A DNA stretch of 64,000 bases. Origin: Taiwanofungus camphoratus (Eukaryota; Basidiomycota; Agaricomycetes; Polyporales; Taiwanofungaceae). The stretch lies in the NCBI GenBank assembly GCA_003999685.1, contig CP021228.1:1178001-1242000 (forward strand), in the 5' to 3' direction. Under the pieces are notes generated by a model that ran no database searches, was not told the DNA's origin, and worked only from the letters and a program-made list of their open reading frames with translations. This document shows, piece after piece, positions 1 to 9,181 of this stretch. How positions within the stretch are numbered: position 1 is the stretch's first letter; every line of letters starts with the position of its first letter. A program made the translations under genes and the position numbers.

Positions 1-116
1 CGGGGACAGACAGCCCATCTGGAAAGATGGTGGTAATCGTAAGTGTACACGACCCGCTAGTCCATGAAGTAAAGAGAAAATGAAATGTACGCCCACACCT
101 GTGTCACCTTGTAACA
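1..116 (-). mobile_element. LTR family A, partial copy at window edge
   Basis: The bases match the last ~116 bp of the family A LTRs at 26537-27138 and 6119-6689 and end in the same TAACA terminus. The rest lies left of the window. Sense strand is inferred from the copy that forms the 5' LTR of the gypsy element at 56620. It joins directly onto the ferric reductase reading frame. Confidence 0.85.
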
Positions 117-2319
117 CTGCTCTCTTTGTATTACTTGCACTGCCGAAGGCTGTGGTGCACTTTTCACATCTCTCTGAATGGAGTGAAGGACACATCTTCT
201 GTTCTATTGAGATCAGAGGTCCGAGGTGCAACGTACACCCTTCTCAAACCTATGACAGAAAGGTTGTGCCGTTCAGCCCCAACTCGGCCTCTCCTATTCA
301 TGTCAAGCTGGGGAATGCAGAGAAAGTGGCTCATGGCTCTGATGACACACACACGTACTCCTCTCATGCTGACTTAATGTGTAACTACTCGACCTTCAGC
401 AGGAGTGTGCACACTTGACATTTGAACCTTCCTATGCACATGCCTGCATGGTTGTCGATACTTCCACATCTGAGTTTGCTGCTTGAAGTTACCGTCTGGC
501 TGGACTACACACTGAGCAAACTGCTGTTGCTGCTCACATACCTAATCATCATGCTTTATGCTGGTCTGGTCAATTCAGATCCTTTCACAGACCCTGGTAG
601 GGCCAGCTTTGTAGCCACAAGTCAGATCCCAGTGATCATTGTTTTGGCAACAAAGAATAATGTACTTGGTGCGCTTATTGGCCAGGGGTACCAGAAGGTA
701 TGCTGTATTACCCCCGTGAGAAATTAGATATGCCCAGTTCAAATTTCCTTGTGCAGCTCAACTACCTACATCGTTTCGCTGGATGCCTTTTTATTCTTGC
801 TGTCAACGTTCACGCAATTGGATATTGTACGCCGCATTATCTCTTTGTGCATTCAGACTGATGGACAGTAACTTAAGTCTACTCATGGTCCATCGATAGA
901 ACCTTCCGTAAACATCTTCAGCCCAGCATCATCTGGGGCTTTGTCGGTCTCGTAGCTGTCGACCTTCTCTTCCTGCTGTCCCTCAGTGTTTTCCGGCAGA
1001 TGTTTTTCCATGTCTTCTATGCAACCCACATTTTTACTGCTGGCGCCATCTTGGTCGCTGTACGTATAGTCGTGTAATTCCAAAATTGTTTGCTTATAAA
1101 AATGGTTCCGCACAGACCTGCATGCACGAGCCCGTGACGGTTCCATATGTAGCAACGGCGCTTGCGCTTTATGGCGTCGACCGGCTACTGCGTATCATCA
1201 AGACGCGCTATGCAACCGCACACCTTCGACCTCTATCCGAGCTGAACATGATGCGCATCGAGGTCCCCCAGCTCAACACTGGCTGGTGCGTGGGACAGCA
1301 TCTGTGCATCAAGGTGCTGTCCCGAGGCATGGGGTGGCTCGGCTGGTCCGAGAGCCACCCGTTCACGATTGCTAGTGTCAGCAAGGTGCGCTACATGTGT
1401 GGAATACGTGCGGTCAAACTTAATCAGTGTTTGCAGGATCATGGTGTGGAAGGCTTGGTCCTGATGTGTAAGAAGGCTGGCGACTGGACTGGCAAGCTGT
1501 TCGAGCTTGCCAAGTGTGCTGAGTATGGTGAGGCTGGTGGTGTGGGCAGGGATGTTAAGGTCCTCATTGAAGGCCCTTACGGTACGCTTTCCCAACTCGG
1601 CTTGGTCAAGTTCTGTAGAAGTTAATCTTCCTGTCTTGTAATGCAGGTGGACCTGGGCATTCCATTCCATCTAGTTTCTCCGGTGCCATGGTTGTCGCTG
1701 GTGGAAGCGGGATTACATATGCTCTATCGACCATGCAGGAGCTGATGAAGAAAGATGCACAGCGCTCAAGTCACGTCAAAATCGTCGAGTTTGTGTGGAG
1801 CGTCCTGAATCCTTGTACGCAGTCATCTAGCTCACATTACCTGTCACTGATTCCGTGCGTAACCAGCGAACCTTGTGCCCCTTCTGCCCCTCTTCTCCAG
1901 CTTGCTGGCCCAATCCCATTTGTCATATATGTCCTTGCGCATAGCAGTGTTTTACACGCGCGCTCCAACTTCGGACGACGTCTTCAAACCTTTCCGCACC
2001 CTTCCGTCAGGCCTCACTCTCTCTCTGAGCCGTCCACGTCTGTCAAAGATCCTCGAGGCCATTGTGGATCGTACCTGTGCGCTATATAGCGAGGGCGGGA
2101 GGCGTCTGCACCGCAGTCCTCTGACTGGTGTGCTGATTGGAGTTTGTGGTCCGCTTGCGCTTGCAGAGGATGTGCGTAAAGTGGTGAGAACGTTCAGGCA
2201 GGACAGGCGCAAGAGGGTTGGTGGAATAGAACTGCACGAAGAGTATGTGTTACTCCTGGTCCTTGGCTCCGCTTTGTTGACCACATTCTTTCATGGTGGA
2301 TAGGGTCTTCGGCTGTTGA
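117..2319 (+). pseudogene. Ferric-chelate reductase (FRE/NOX family), 5' part cut off by an LTR
   Basis: Plasma-membrane flavocytochrome that would pass electrons from NADPH through FAD and two haems to ferric iron. Seen: membrane helices with the haem-type histidines in LHRFAG, NVHAIG and FFHVFYATH, the FAD motif HPFTIAS near 1360, a GPYG motif near 1580 and the nucleotide-binding GGSGIT near 1700. Introns with good GT-AG ends lie at 698-756, after SVSK near 1386, after GPYG near 1581 and at 2243-2303; the last restores a short C-terminus, HEEVFGC, at 2319. The N-terminal exon is replaced by the LTR ending at 116, and an in-frame TGA stands at 416-418. The exon near 830-890 is also doubtful. 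I infer a dead gene; family assignment is firm, the exact paralogue is not. Confidence 0.8.
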
Positions 2320-2803
2320 CTTTCCATACGCCCCTATCCTCTCCACCAGCCGTTCCTATGTCAGACATGTTTCATTAGACTTGTATGGTGCCTGGTCAGG
2401 ACCAGGGCGGCACAGTGCTGTCAGCTTGCTACAGGTAACTTATTAATTGCGCACCTGAGTGTGCATGTTACGTTTACAATCTGGAATTGACAACGTATCC
2501 TGTATCAATATTATTTCAATTATATGGCTGCAACGCAGATGTTGCTTGATGTATCATCATATATCGTGGCGGAGTTTCCACATGTCTCTAGAACGGATGT
2601 TTGCTATGTAAGATTTGATATTTCTTGAGTGGGTGACCGGGTGAGTCACCGCCTATACCTTGAGTAATCATGCAAGTACAAAAATGACTGAGCCTTATTC
2701 CGTGCTTTAAATAAGTCTTTTCATGCTGATAGTCATAAGCAGGCTAAGAGGCAAGGGAATAATTCAACACTTGCTAATACCATAGCTGGCAGTGTCTCAG
2801 AAC
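2320..2803. other. Intergenic, no gene seen
   Basis: This lies between the converging ends of the ferric reductase and RPC6 remnants. It is moderately AT-rich with no long reading frame or repeat that I could recognise, and probably holds both 3' ends. Confidence 0.6.
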
Positions 2804-4704
2804 CTACTCAACGCTGATCTCCACCGTACCATGCGCCATCCACTCCGAGTAATATACACATCCTTGAGGACACACTGGCCCACCATCCTTGCAGAATGTA
2901 AGAGTCGGTCAATGTACACATGGCGCGTATGAGAAGCTGAAAGTGAACCTTTCCTCCCGGATAGCACAGTACACATACGTTCCAACATCTCCTAGTGCGG
3001 TGCCATGCAGGAAATGCTCACTCTGAGCTCGATGTCTCTTCGGTGACTGCATGCATTCTATCTTCCAGATACAGCTGGACAGCTCATCATCATCATCGCT
3101 CAAGCTCATGCTTGCGTTGATATCCTGTGATGTGGTCTTGTCCGCCTGCTGATCAAGCTCAGAATCGACTGCACAGGGCCACGTTGTAGCATCGCTGGTT
3201 TCTGCATCTTGAATATCACTGCCCAAGTATGAGCTACCACTGCAGATTGTAGCTTTGGAACGTTTGCGCTTTCTCAGGGTTTTGGCATTCAGTGAACTGC
3301 TACCTCCTGCAGCGCTGCAGTCATCTTCATTGTTTTCACGTTTTCTCTTGCTTCTTCGGTGCCCGCCTGCTTCACCTGTCTGGTAAGCATCGTTCGTTTC
3401 ATCATCCTCATCTTCAGCTATACTGGGATTCCAGAAAGCTGCACCAAAGGCAGGTATCTGCATCCCAACGATGAGGACAGGCTTTCTGATATACAAATAG
3501 TTGAGAATGAAGGAAGCTGGCTCACCCTCTCAATGACTCCATCCAGGATGAGCCTGTTCAGAAGCATCTCAACATGTTCGATGGACAAGTCCATCTTAGT
3601 GATCCGACTTTTCTTCAAAAAGTCGCTCACATCTTGTGCAGTAGTATAGAGTGGGGACTCTGAAATTGGATATACTGGCTGTTGGGCTAGGGAAAGGTGG
3701 TTTTGGCACTTCGGATAAGTCTGATCAGTTTTGAATGCGGAAGTTCAGGTAAGCCAGAGCTGACAGACAAGAGGAAAATTGATAAAACCTTGTTTCTTAT
3801 GAACATTAGGCATGCATCACTTAACAGTCTAATGAACTCGGTATCAAGCTCATGATCGGAGTACCACGGACCGCTCATCAGCGTGATGGACGGCTCTAAT
3901 TGCACAAGCATATAAATTCTGCGGTGCTTGTGCTGAAAAGACACACAATCAGTGAATGGCCAAGACTATAAAGGTATTATTGTACCGACTTGAACTGAAG
4001 GAACACGCTTGATGAGATATTTTTGTTCAAGGACTTTGAGGCAGCGGTCAAGGACGAACTGATGAAGATTGGTCTGGATCTTGAGGTGTTTTGTCCAAAT
4101 CCCTGTTATGATACAATCAGGATTGTGACATCCACCTGAGAGTTAAGAAGAACAATGCAACACACACCGTCATTTGCAGAAGCCTTGATGCAACCAAGTA
4201 CTATCTTTTCATCTTCACCCAAGCCTTCCATCCTGAGAATGAGAGGGATGTCCCACAATGAGTTCAACAAGTTATAGACACAAATGATGAAAACTAGTTT
4301 CTATGTGACCCAGACTCAGGCTGAAATAAGCGGACAGAGAAGAATGCAAAGTCGAAACTAAAGAGAATTGTTATGCAGGTACGTACTGTTGCATTTCGTC
4401 TTTTGCAACTGCGCGAAATGATCGAAGACTGCCATTTACATTGAGTGCTTTGAATAGCCCGATGCCGAGTAAGAAGTTGAGGGCATTGAGCCTGACACTT
4501 GCATCTGCAACAATTGTCTGACACTCTTCGGTGGTGATTTCCTGATGACATGCAAAGTTTTGTCACTTTGACTGTCAAAGGATGGCAGGCAGAGCCCCAG
4601 CAAGTACTCACCTTTGCTGTGTTTGAAAGTGGCACTTGAAGTAGCATCTTCTCTACGGTGTTGGGAGGTCTATTGCCCATACCTTGCTGGCTCCGTGATG
4701 ACAT
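2804..4704 (-). pseudogene. RNA polymerase III subunit RPC6 (RPC34/RPC39)
   Basis: Subunit of the nuclear Pol III trimer RPC3-RPC6-RPC7 needed for initiation at tRNA and 5S genes. Exon 1 runs 4704-4612 (MSSRSQQGMG), exon 2 4541-4387 with ECQTIVADASVRLNALNFLL; later exons give GIWTKHLK, LIKRVPSVQ, IYMLVQLEPSITL, GPWYSDHELDTEFIRLL and FLKKSRIT, the winged-helix parts of the family. An acidic, Lys/Arg-rich linker follows, then the C-terminal cysteine cluster and VYYSEWMAHGTVEI. The frame to the natural end at 2804 is interrupted by a TGA at 2909-2911, precisely where the second cluster cysteine is expected. The exon near 4320 is poorly defined. RPC6 is essential in studied eukaryotes, so a working copy should exist elsewhere; alternatively the stop is a sequencing error. 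Confidence 0.82.
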
Positions 4705-4709
4705 GATTA

Positions 4710-4814
4710 CTGTTCCAGGTAAAACTACTTAGTTTTTGGCAAGGTAGTTATTGACATAGTTCAAAACATGTTTTAAACTGTCAATAACCTCGCCATGAGT
4801 TTTACCCAGAACAG
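4710..4814. repeat. Foldback MITE flanked by TA
   Basis: The ends are inverted copies: CTGTTCCAGGTAAAAC at the left and GTTTTACCCAGAACAG at the right, and the arms pair nearly to the centre around AAAACATGTTTT. TA flanks both ends, as for Tc1/mariner-derived Stowaway-like MITEs. It begins six bases from the RPC6 start codon at 4702-4704. Confidence 0.7.
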
Positions 4815-5858
4815 TAGACATGATATATAATTTATGAGAATTTCAACTGTTTCACATTTATGAGTGTATACACAGGTGATATAGCCTAGCATAATATTGG
4901 TTCCGCTCCCAGCTTGCTATATCGTGACCTACTGCTGCTAAGACCTAACCTTGAGAACTTATGTAATGACACTGTTCACAACAGGTCAGGTAAGGTACAC
5001 CACAGACCCAAATCAATAACAATTTGAGATTGAAGAGGCCACTCAATGAGGATATGGTGTTCGGCTCAAATCTGCATCAGCTAATGTCACACAGATGTCC
5101 TATTCTACACTCAATTTATTCTGATTTGAGTCATTGTCTTGCCAACATGTATATGGCACATCTGAGAGAGATAGTAAACTGACAATTGTTAAACATTTAG
5201 GGTGAGATCCTGGAGATGCCAATAACCCTCAGGCACGAAATAAAATATTGATTCACATTCATTATTACCATCTACCATTTAGCAGTCATTGGTTTATCAC
5301 TTAATAATGACTGTTACTAGTTGCTGGGTTACTGTTACTATATTAGTTCTTAATCTAATTGATTACTTTATCAGTATAAAAAAACGCACTGACTTGGATT
5401 CAAACTAAGGCCTTCATTGACCCTACCTATGTTCATTTACGAATAAGGGACATGATACTACTAGACTACGTAACCAACAAATCTGTTTGGCTCTAAATCT
5501 TGTTGGGTGACGAACTGCCTCAGATATGGCTGGGACAAACCAGAATAGATCAGATGTCGTGCTGAGGCTGGAGTTGCGACATCATTCTAGAGGCCCTACA
5601 CCTTGACAACAAAGAGAGATCCCTCCCAATAATATCTCGGAGTCATCAGACTAAGGTCAGAATGAGCATCTCATGATGCATCTCGTTAGCCTGCGAAAAC
5701 TAACTTCGGCAAATGTTGGTATCCACGTTTGAAAGACTGTTGAACGTTCATATTTATTTGAGATCCTTCGAGTCTCAGTGAGACACTGTAGCTAACGAAA
5801 CTCAGACATGCAGGCTCGAATATTTTACAAATATTTTATTGGGTTGACAGTGTAGGTC
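4815..5858. other. AT-rich intergenic stretch
   Basis: No protein-coding pattern seen on either strand. The only structured item is the tRNA-like segment at 5378-5480. Much of it looks like decayed, AT-enriched sequence. Confidence 0.5.
5378..5480 (-). other. tRNA-like / Pol III SINE-like segment
   Basis: On the minus strand an A-box-like TAGTCTAGTAG is followed ~60 bp later by a B-box-like AGTTTGAATCC within a five-pair T-arm (CTTAG/CCAAG, one mismatch), and then a run of seven T that would stop Pol III. The acceptor and D stems do not pair well, so this is more likely a tRNA pseudogene or SINE head than a working tRNA. Confidence 0.27.
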
Positions 5859-5914
5859 TTGTCCAGATTCTATCATATCACATGGTCTGTGACCAGCTGT
5901 GATCACTGTTACTC

Positions 5915-6105
5915 TGTGAGCTTCTATTGGCTAGTTTCTTTGTCTGTGCCTCCCTTGCAGTGGAGAGGCTGTGGATATGAGTGCACAGATTTGGACATCA
6001 ACAAGGCTTACTTGTTGAGGTCTAAAGCACACATGCCAACCACCTCGGAAAGAGGGCAGATGCAGGCCACTATGGGAGACTACAAGATAGAACTAGCTAA
6101 AATGT
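5915..6105 (+). repeat. Direct repeat copy 1, exon-like segment
   Basis: About 150 bp here recur at 6955-7104, starting near CTTTGTCTGTGC and running through CTTGCAGTGGAGAG. The translations are alike (INKAYLLRSKAHMPTTSERG and VNKAYMLRSKVHMPATLERG). The CTTGCAG before the shared frame looks like a splice acceptor. I do not recognise the protein. Confidence 0.65.
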
Positions 6106-6118
6106 AAGAAGTAGGTAG

Positions 6119-6689
6119 TGTTACGGGGGGTCTACGCCCATAGGTGACTACCATGACGGGGGGTTGTTGAGTAGTCAGGCGTGAAGTGTAAACGAGGAGT
6201 CAGCCTGGCTGACGACGAGTACACGTCTAAGTCTTCAACCGCTAGCCCAACGGTCTCGAGAGAGTTGCGGGCTAAGTCACAGCCTAAGTCCTAGTGTAGT
6301 CACAAGGATATAGATGGGCTAAGGCGACCCGTTGAATAGACGAAGGTATAGGGGCCTAAGCCCAGTCGTAAAGTACAAATGGTAACGACAGCACCAAAGT
6401 ACACAGTGTAACTAAGGAGGACAAGATTGGGGTGCTCCGCAGTGAGCCAACCCCTTAAGTACTATGGTGGGTTTAGGGCAAGCCAGCCCTCGCTCCCACG
6501 GGTACCAGCACCTAAGCATCCATAAGTCAGAGGCCTGAGTGGTCCCTCCTGAGGAACAGTCCATAACTAAGTAGGTGACGGTCAGCCCATTAGGAATAAT
6601 GGTGATGATTGTAAGTGTACACAACCCGCTAGTCCGGTATAGTGAAGAGAAATGAAAATGTATGTTCGCACTATTACCGCCTTGTAACA
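6119..6689 (-). mobile_element. Solo LTR, family A
   Basis: A 571 bp repeat with TGTTA...TAACA ends and a 5 bp target duplication, GGTAG at 6114-6118 and 6690-6694. Related copies lie at 1, 11400, 26537, 37383 and 56620. It carries no coding sequence. Together with 37383-37953 it forms a shorter, TGTTACGG-type subfamily. Confidence 0.9.
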
Positions 6690-6954
6690 GGTAGTAAGGC
6701 AGACCATGCAAATGAACACTAGAATAAATAAGGGGATGGTGGAAGGGGCAATGAAAATGCATGTGTGGTAGTTGTGCTGCGAGCAGAGCATGAGATGACA
6801 GTGTCTTGGCCTGCCCACAAGTCCTATATATACCAGTCTGAACTTTTGCTTTGCCTTTTAGACCTTTGGATAAAGCAATGTTCATATCAGGGGAGAGCAG
6901 AGCACATAGGTGTTGTCTGCACCACAAAGAACCCAAACTTTGTTCCAAAGTTTG

Positions 6955-7104
6955 ATTCATCTTTGTCTGTGCTTCCCTTGCAGTGGAGAGAGGCTGTGGA
7001 TACAAGTGTGCAGATTTGGGTGTCAACAAGGCTTACATGTTGAGGTCTAAGGTGCACATGCCAGCCACCCTGGAAAGGGGGCAGATGTGGGCCAGTGAAT
7101 GGGA
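6955..7104 (+). repeat. Direct repeat copy 2, exon-like segment
   Basis: Partner of 5915-6105; the two flank the LTR at 6119-6689. Between the LTR and this copy (6690-6954) no gene was seen. The shared peptide (KAYMLRSKVHMPA) suggests a coding origin in the surrounding transposon family; function unknown. Confidence 0.6.
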
Positions 7105-8890
7105 GCCTCGAAGAGCCAGAGGATTGAAAAAGGTGAAAAGTGAATGCACCCAAGAGGGACAGGATTCAGTGAAGAACTGAGATGGGCCAAGAGACAAAGG
7201 GAAGGGGAATGTGGTTGAGCAACACTATTCCCAGAAGAGCCACTACCAAAAGAGGAGGATGAAGGAGGAGGGAGAGGTAGCCTCCTCTGGCTGGGACTCA
7301 ATCCCACTGCCACAAACTCCTCATCAGCAAAAAACTCCCTATGCTTGATGGCCATCAACTCCATGTAGCCTGTGGAGGTCATGGTGGGATGTCTGGGGCT
7401 GAAGAGATCATGCCTCCACTTCTTAAATGGGGTGAGGTCAGGGTGAGGCTTGGTGGGCCTTTTGATGTCAATGATGGTGCCATAGATGGTGGACATCAAG
7501 CACCCAGGAAGAATGAGGTGGGACTCATGATACTTCTTCACATTTTCAGTCAGAGGGGTGACCTCCACATCATTGTCATGCATGAAGGGGGGGAGGGGGA
7601 AAGTGGACAGAAGGTGGGTTTTCTTGCCCTTCTTCTTCTTCAGCACCGGGGTTGTCCCACTCCCTGACAGCACCATGATGGGACCTGACAGCGCTGGTCC
7701 ACAACCTGACAGTGCCATGCTTGAACCCAACAGCACCGACCCATGACCCAATGGCACCATGCTTGAACCTGACAGCACCGGTCCTTGATCTGATGGTGCT
7801 GGTCCTTGACCTGACAGCGCTGACCCACAAGCTGACAGTGCCATGCTTGGTGCTGATGGCACCATTGCATGACCCACCAGTACCACACCTGCCCCTGACA
7901 GCCCTGCCACTCCTGAGATCTCTTCATGCCCCTCCTGGGCATCTTGTTGCAACCTCTCTGCAAACTGAGGCCTGGGTCTTGGCCTTCCAGATGGCTCCTG
8001 CACCTGGCCTGGTGCTGGTGCTGGTGCTGGTGCTGGTGCTGGTGCTGGTGCTGGTGCTGGTGTAGGACAGATGGGGGCAGACACCACTGTTGATCTGGCC
8101 TCCTTTCCTTTTGCAGAAGAGGGGGGGAAGGTCAGCCTGTTCAGGAATCCTTGATCTGGATGCTGATGGCTGTCTTGCTGATGCTGCAGGGGGGGTGGAA
8201 GCTGGGTCCACTCAGGTACTTGAGATAGAGCCTGGGGAGATGGAACTGACTGCAATGGGGGTGATGGTGGTAGAGTTGTCCACTCAGGCTGTTCAAAGGG
8301 GAGAGGCCAGGATTGACTGGCAGATGATGCTGGCAGTGGTGGCAGCATGGTCCAGTCCAGTTGTTGGGATGGCAGCTGGCCTGACTGGCCAAACAATTTT
8401 GGAGGTCCAGTGCTTGCCAGAGAAGAGTGGGATATATCCTGTGATTGATGGCTTGCTGATAATGGAGGTGGGAGAGGAAGTCATGTCCAGTTGGGCTGTC
8501 CAGATGTGTCCTGGGATGAATGCTGGGTGACTGGTGATGGAGGAGGAGGAAGCAAAGTCCACTCCAGAGGTTGGGAAGAGGTTCTGGAGGACTGTCCCTA
8601 AGATGAACAATGTGAAGCCACTGACTGTGAGGGGCCCCTGCTGCTCCCTTCCCTTCCTCCCTGGCCTCTCCCTCCTTCTGTCCCTTCTCTGGCCATCTCT
8701 GGGGCCACCCTTCTGGGGGGTGGTGGAGGCAAACTCCACATGGTGGGATCCTGTCCTGTCCCCTGGTGCTCACTGGGCTGATCAGATGAGGAGGGAGAGA
8801 TGGTGGGTGCCTGCAGGGGCTGAGAAGGCCTGGTGGTGCCCTTGCCCTTGGATTGAGTGTCTGAAACAGGGCCATTGGTATCAGAAACAG
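7047..8890 (-). pseudogene. Unnamed transposon-linked protein with W-T-x-L-P-P repeats
   Basis: Reading from ~8890 down, the protein is Pro/Ser/Gln-rich and holds at least five spaced copies of a W-T-x-L-P-P motif (e.g. LEWTLLPPP, LDWTMLPPL, PEWTTLPPS, PEWTQLPPP) 30-45 residues apart. Then follow a basic stretch, a (PA)n tract from a GGTGCT run at 8007-8064, a seven-residue repeat region and a conserved-looking block (LPPFMHDNDVEVTPLTENVK, LTPFKKWRHDLF). At least two in-frame stops lie in the N-terminal half. No known domain recognised. It is one of several such genes around the KDZ transposase, and I infer that it belongs to that element or to one nested with it. Confidence 0.5.
7672..7875. 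repeat. 21 bp minisatellite, locus 1
   Basis: About ten imperfect 21 bp units such as CCTGACAGCGCTGGTCCACA(A), each with an 8 bp core of pattern YRGYRCYR. Encodes a seven-residue repeat in the minus-strand gene. The same period and core recur at 12350, 13540, 16315, 23865, 25455 and 27273. Confidence 0.75.
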
Positions 8891-9181
8891 GGAATTATTG
8901 AGAGCACTCACTCTTGAATGTGTTGGACATGTTGGATTGCTCAGAGAAATGATGAATTTCAAGCTCAAGATCAGTGCAAAAACAGAGCTGGGATTGAACA
9001 TGAGGAATCAGGCAGGCATCAGTAAGTTTCAGTCATGTGATCTATCTGAATGCGCCCATCACATGATCATCCCACGATCTTTTTTGCCATCATTCATCCA
9101 TTGGTCATTGACACCACTGCATTCACTGTCCCATTTCATGCATCATCACACTTGCTTTTGAAGCCAATTCTAGCTTTCAAT
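8891..9181. promoter_or_regulatory. Divergent intergenic region, probable promoter
   Basis: This lies between the minus-strand W-T-L-P-P gene and the plus-strand zinc-cluster gene. No ORF fits here on either strand. A bidirectional promoter is inferred from position only. Confidence 0.3.

Noticed and set aside
2909-2911. TGA at a cysteine codon of RPC6 as selenocysteine
   Set aside because: Selenocysteine machinery is not known from Dikarya and no SECIS-like hairpin was seen; a nonsense change or sequencing error is simpler.
7981-8064. GGTGCT run as a CRISPR-like or regulatory array
   Set aside because: It is a plain hexamer microsatellite that encodes Pro-Ala repeats; units have no unique spacers.
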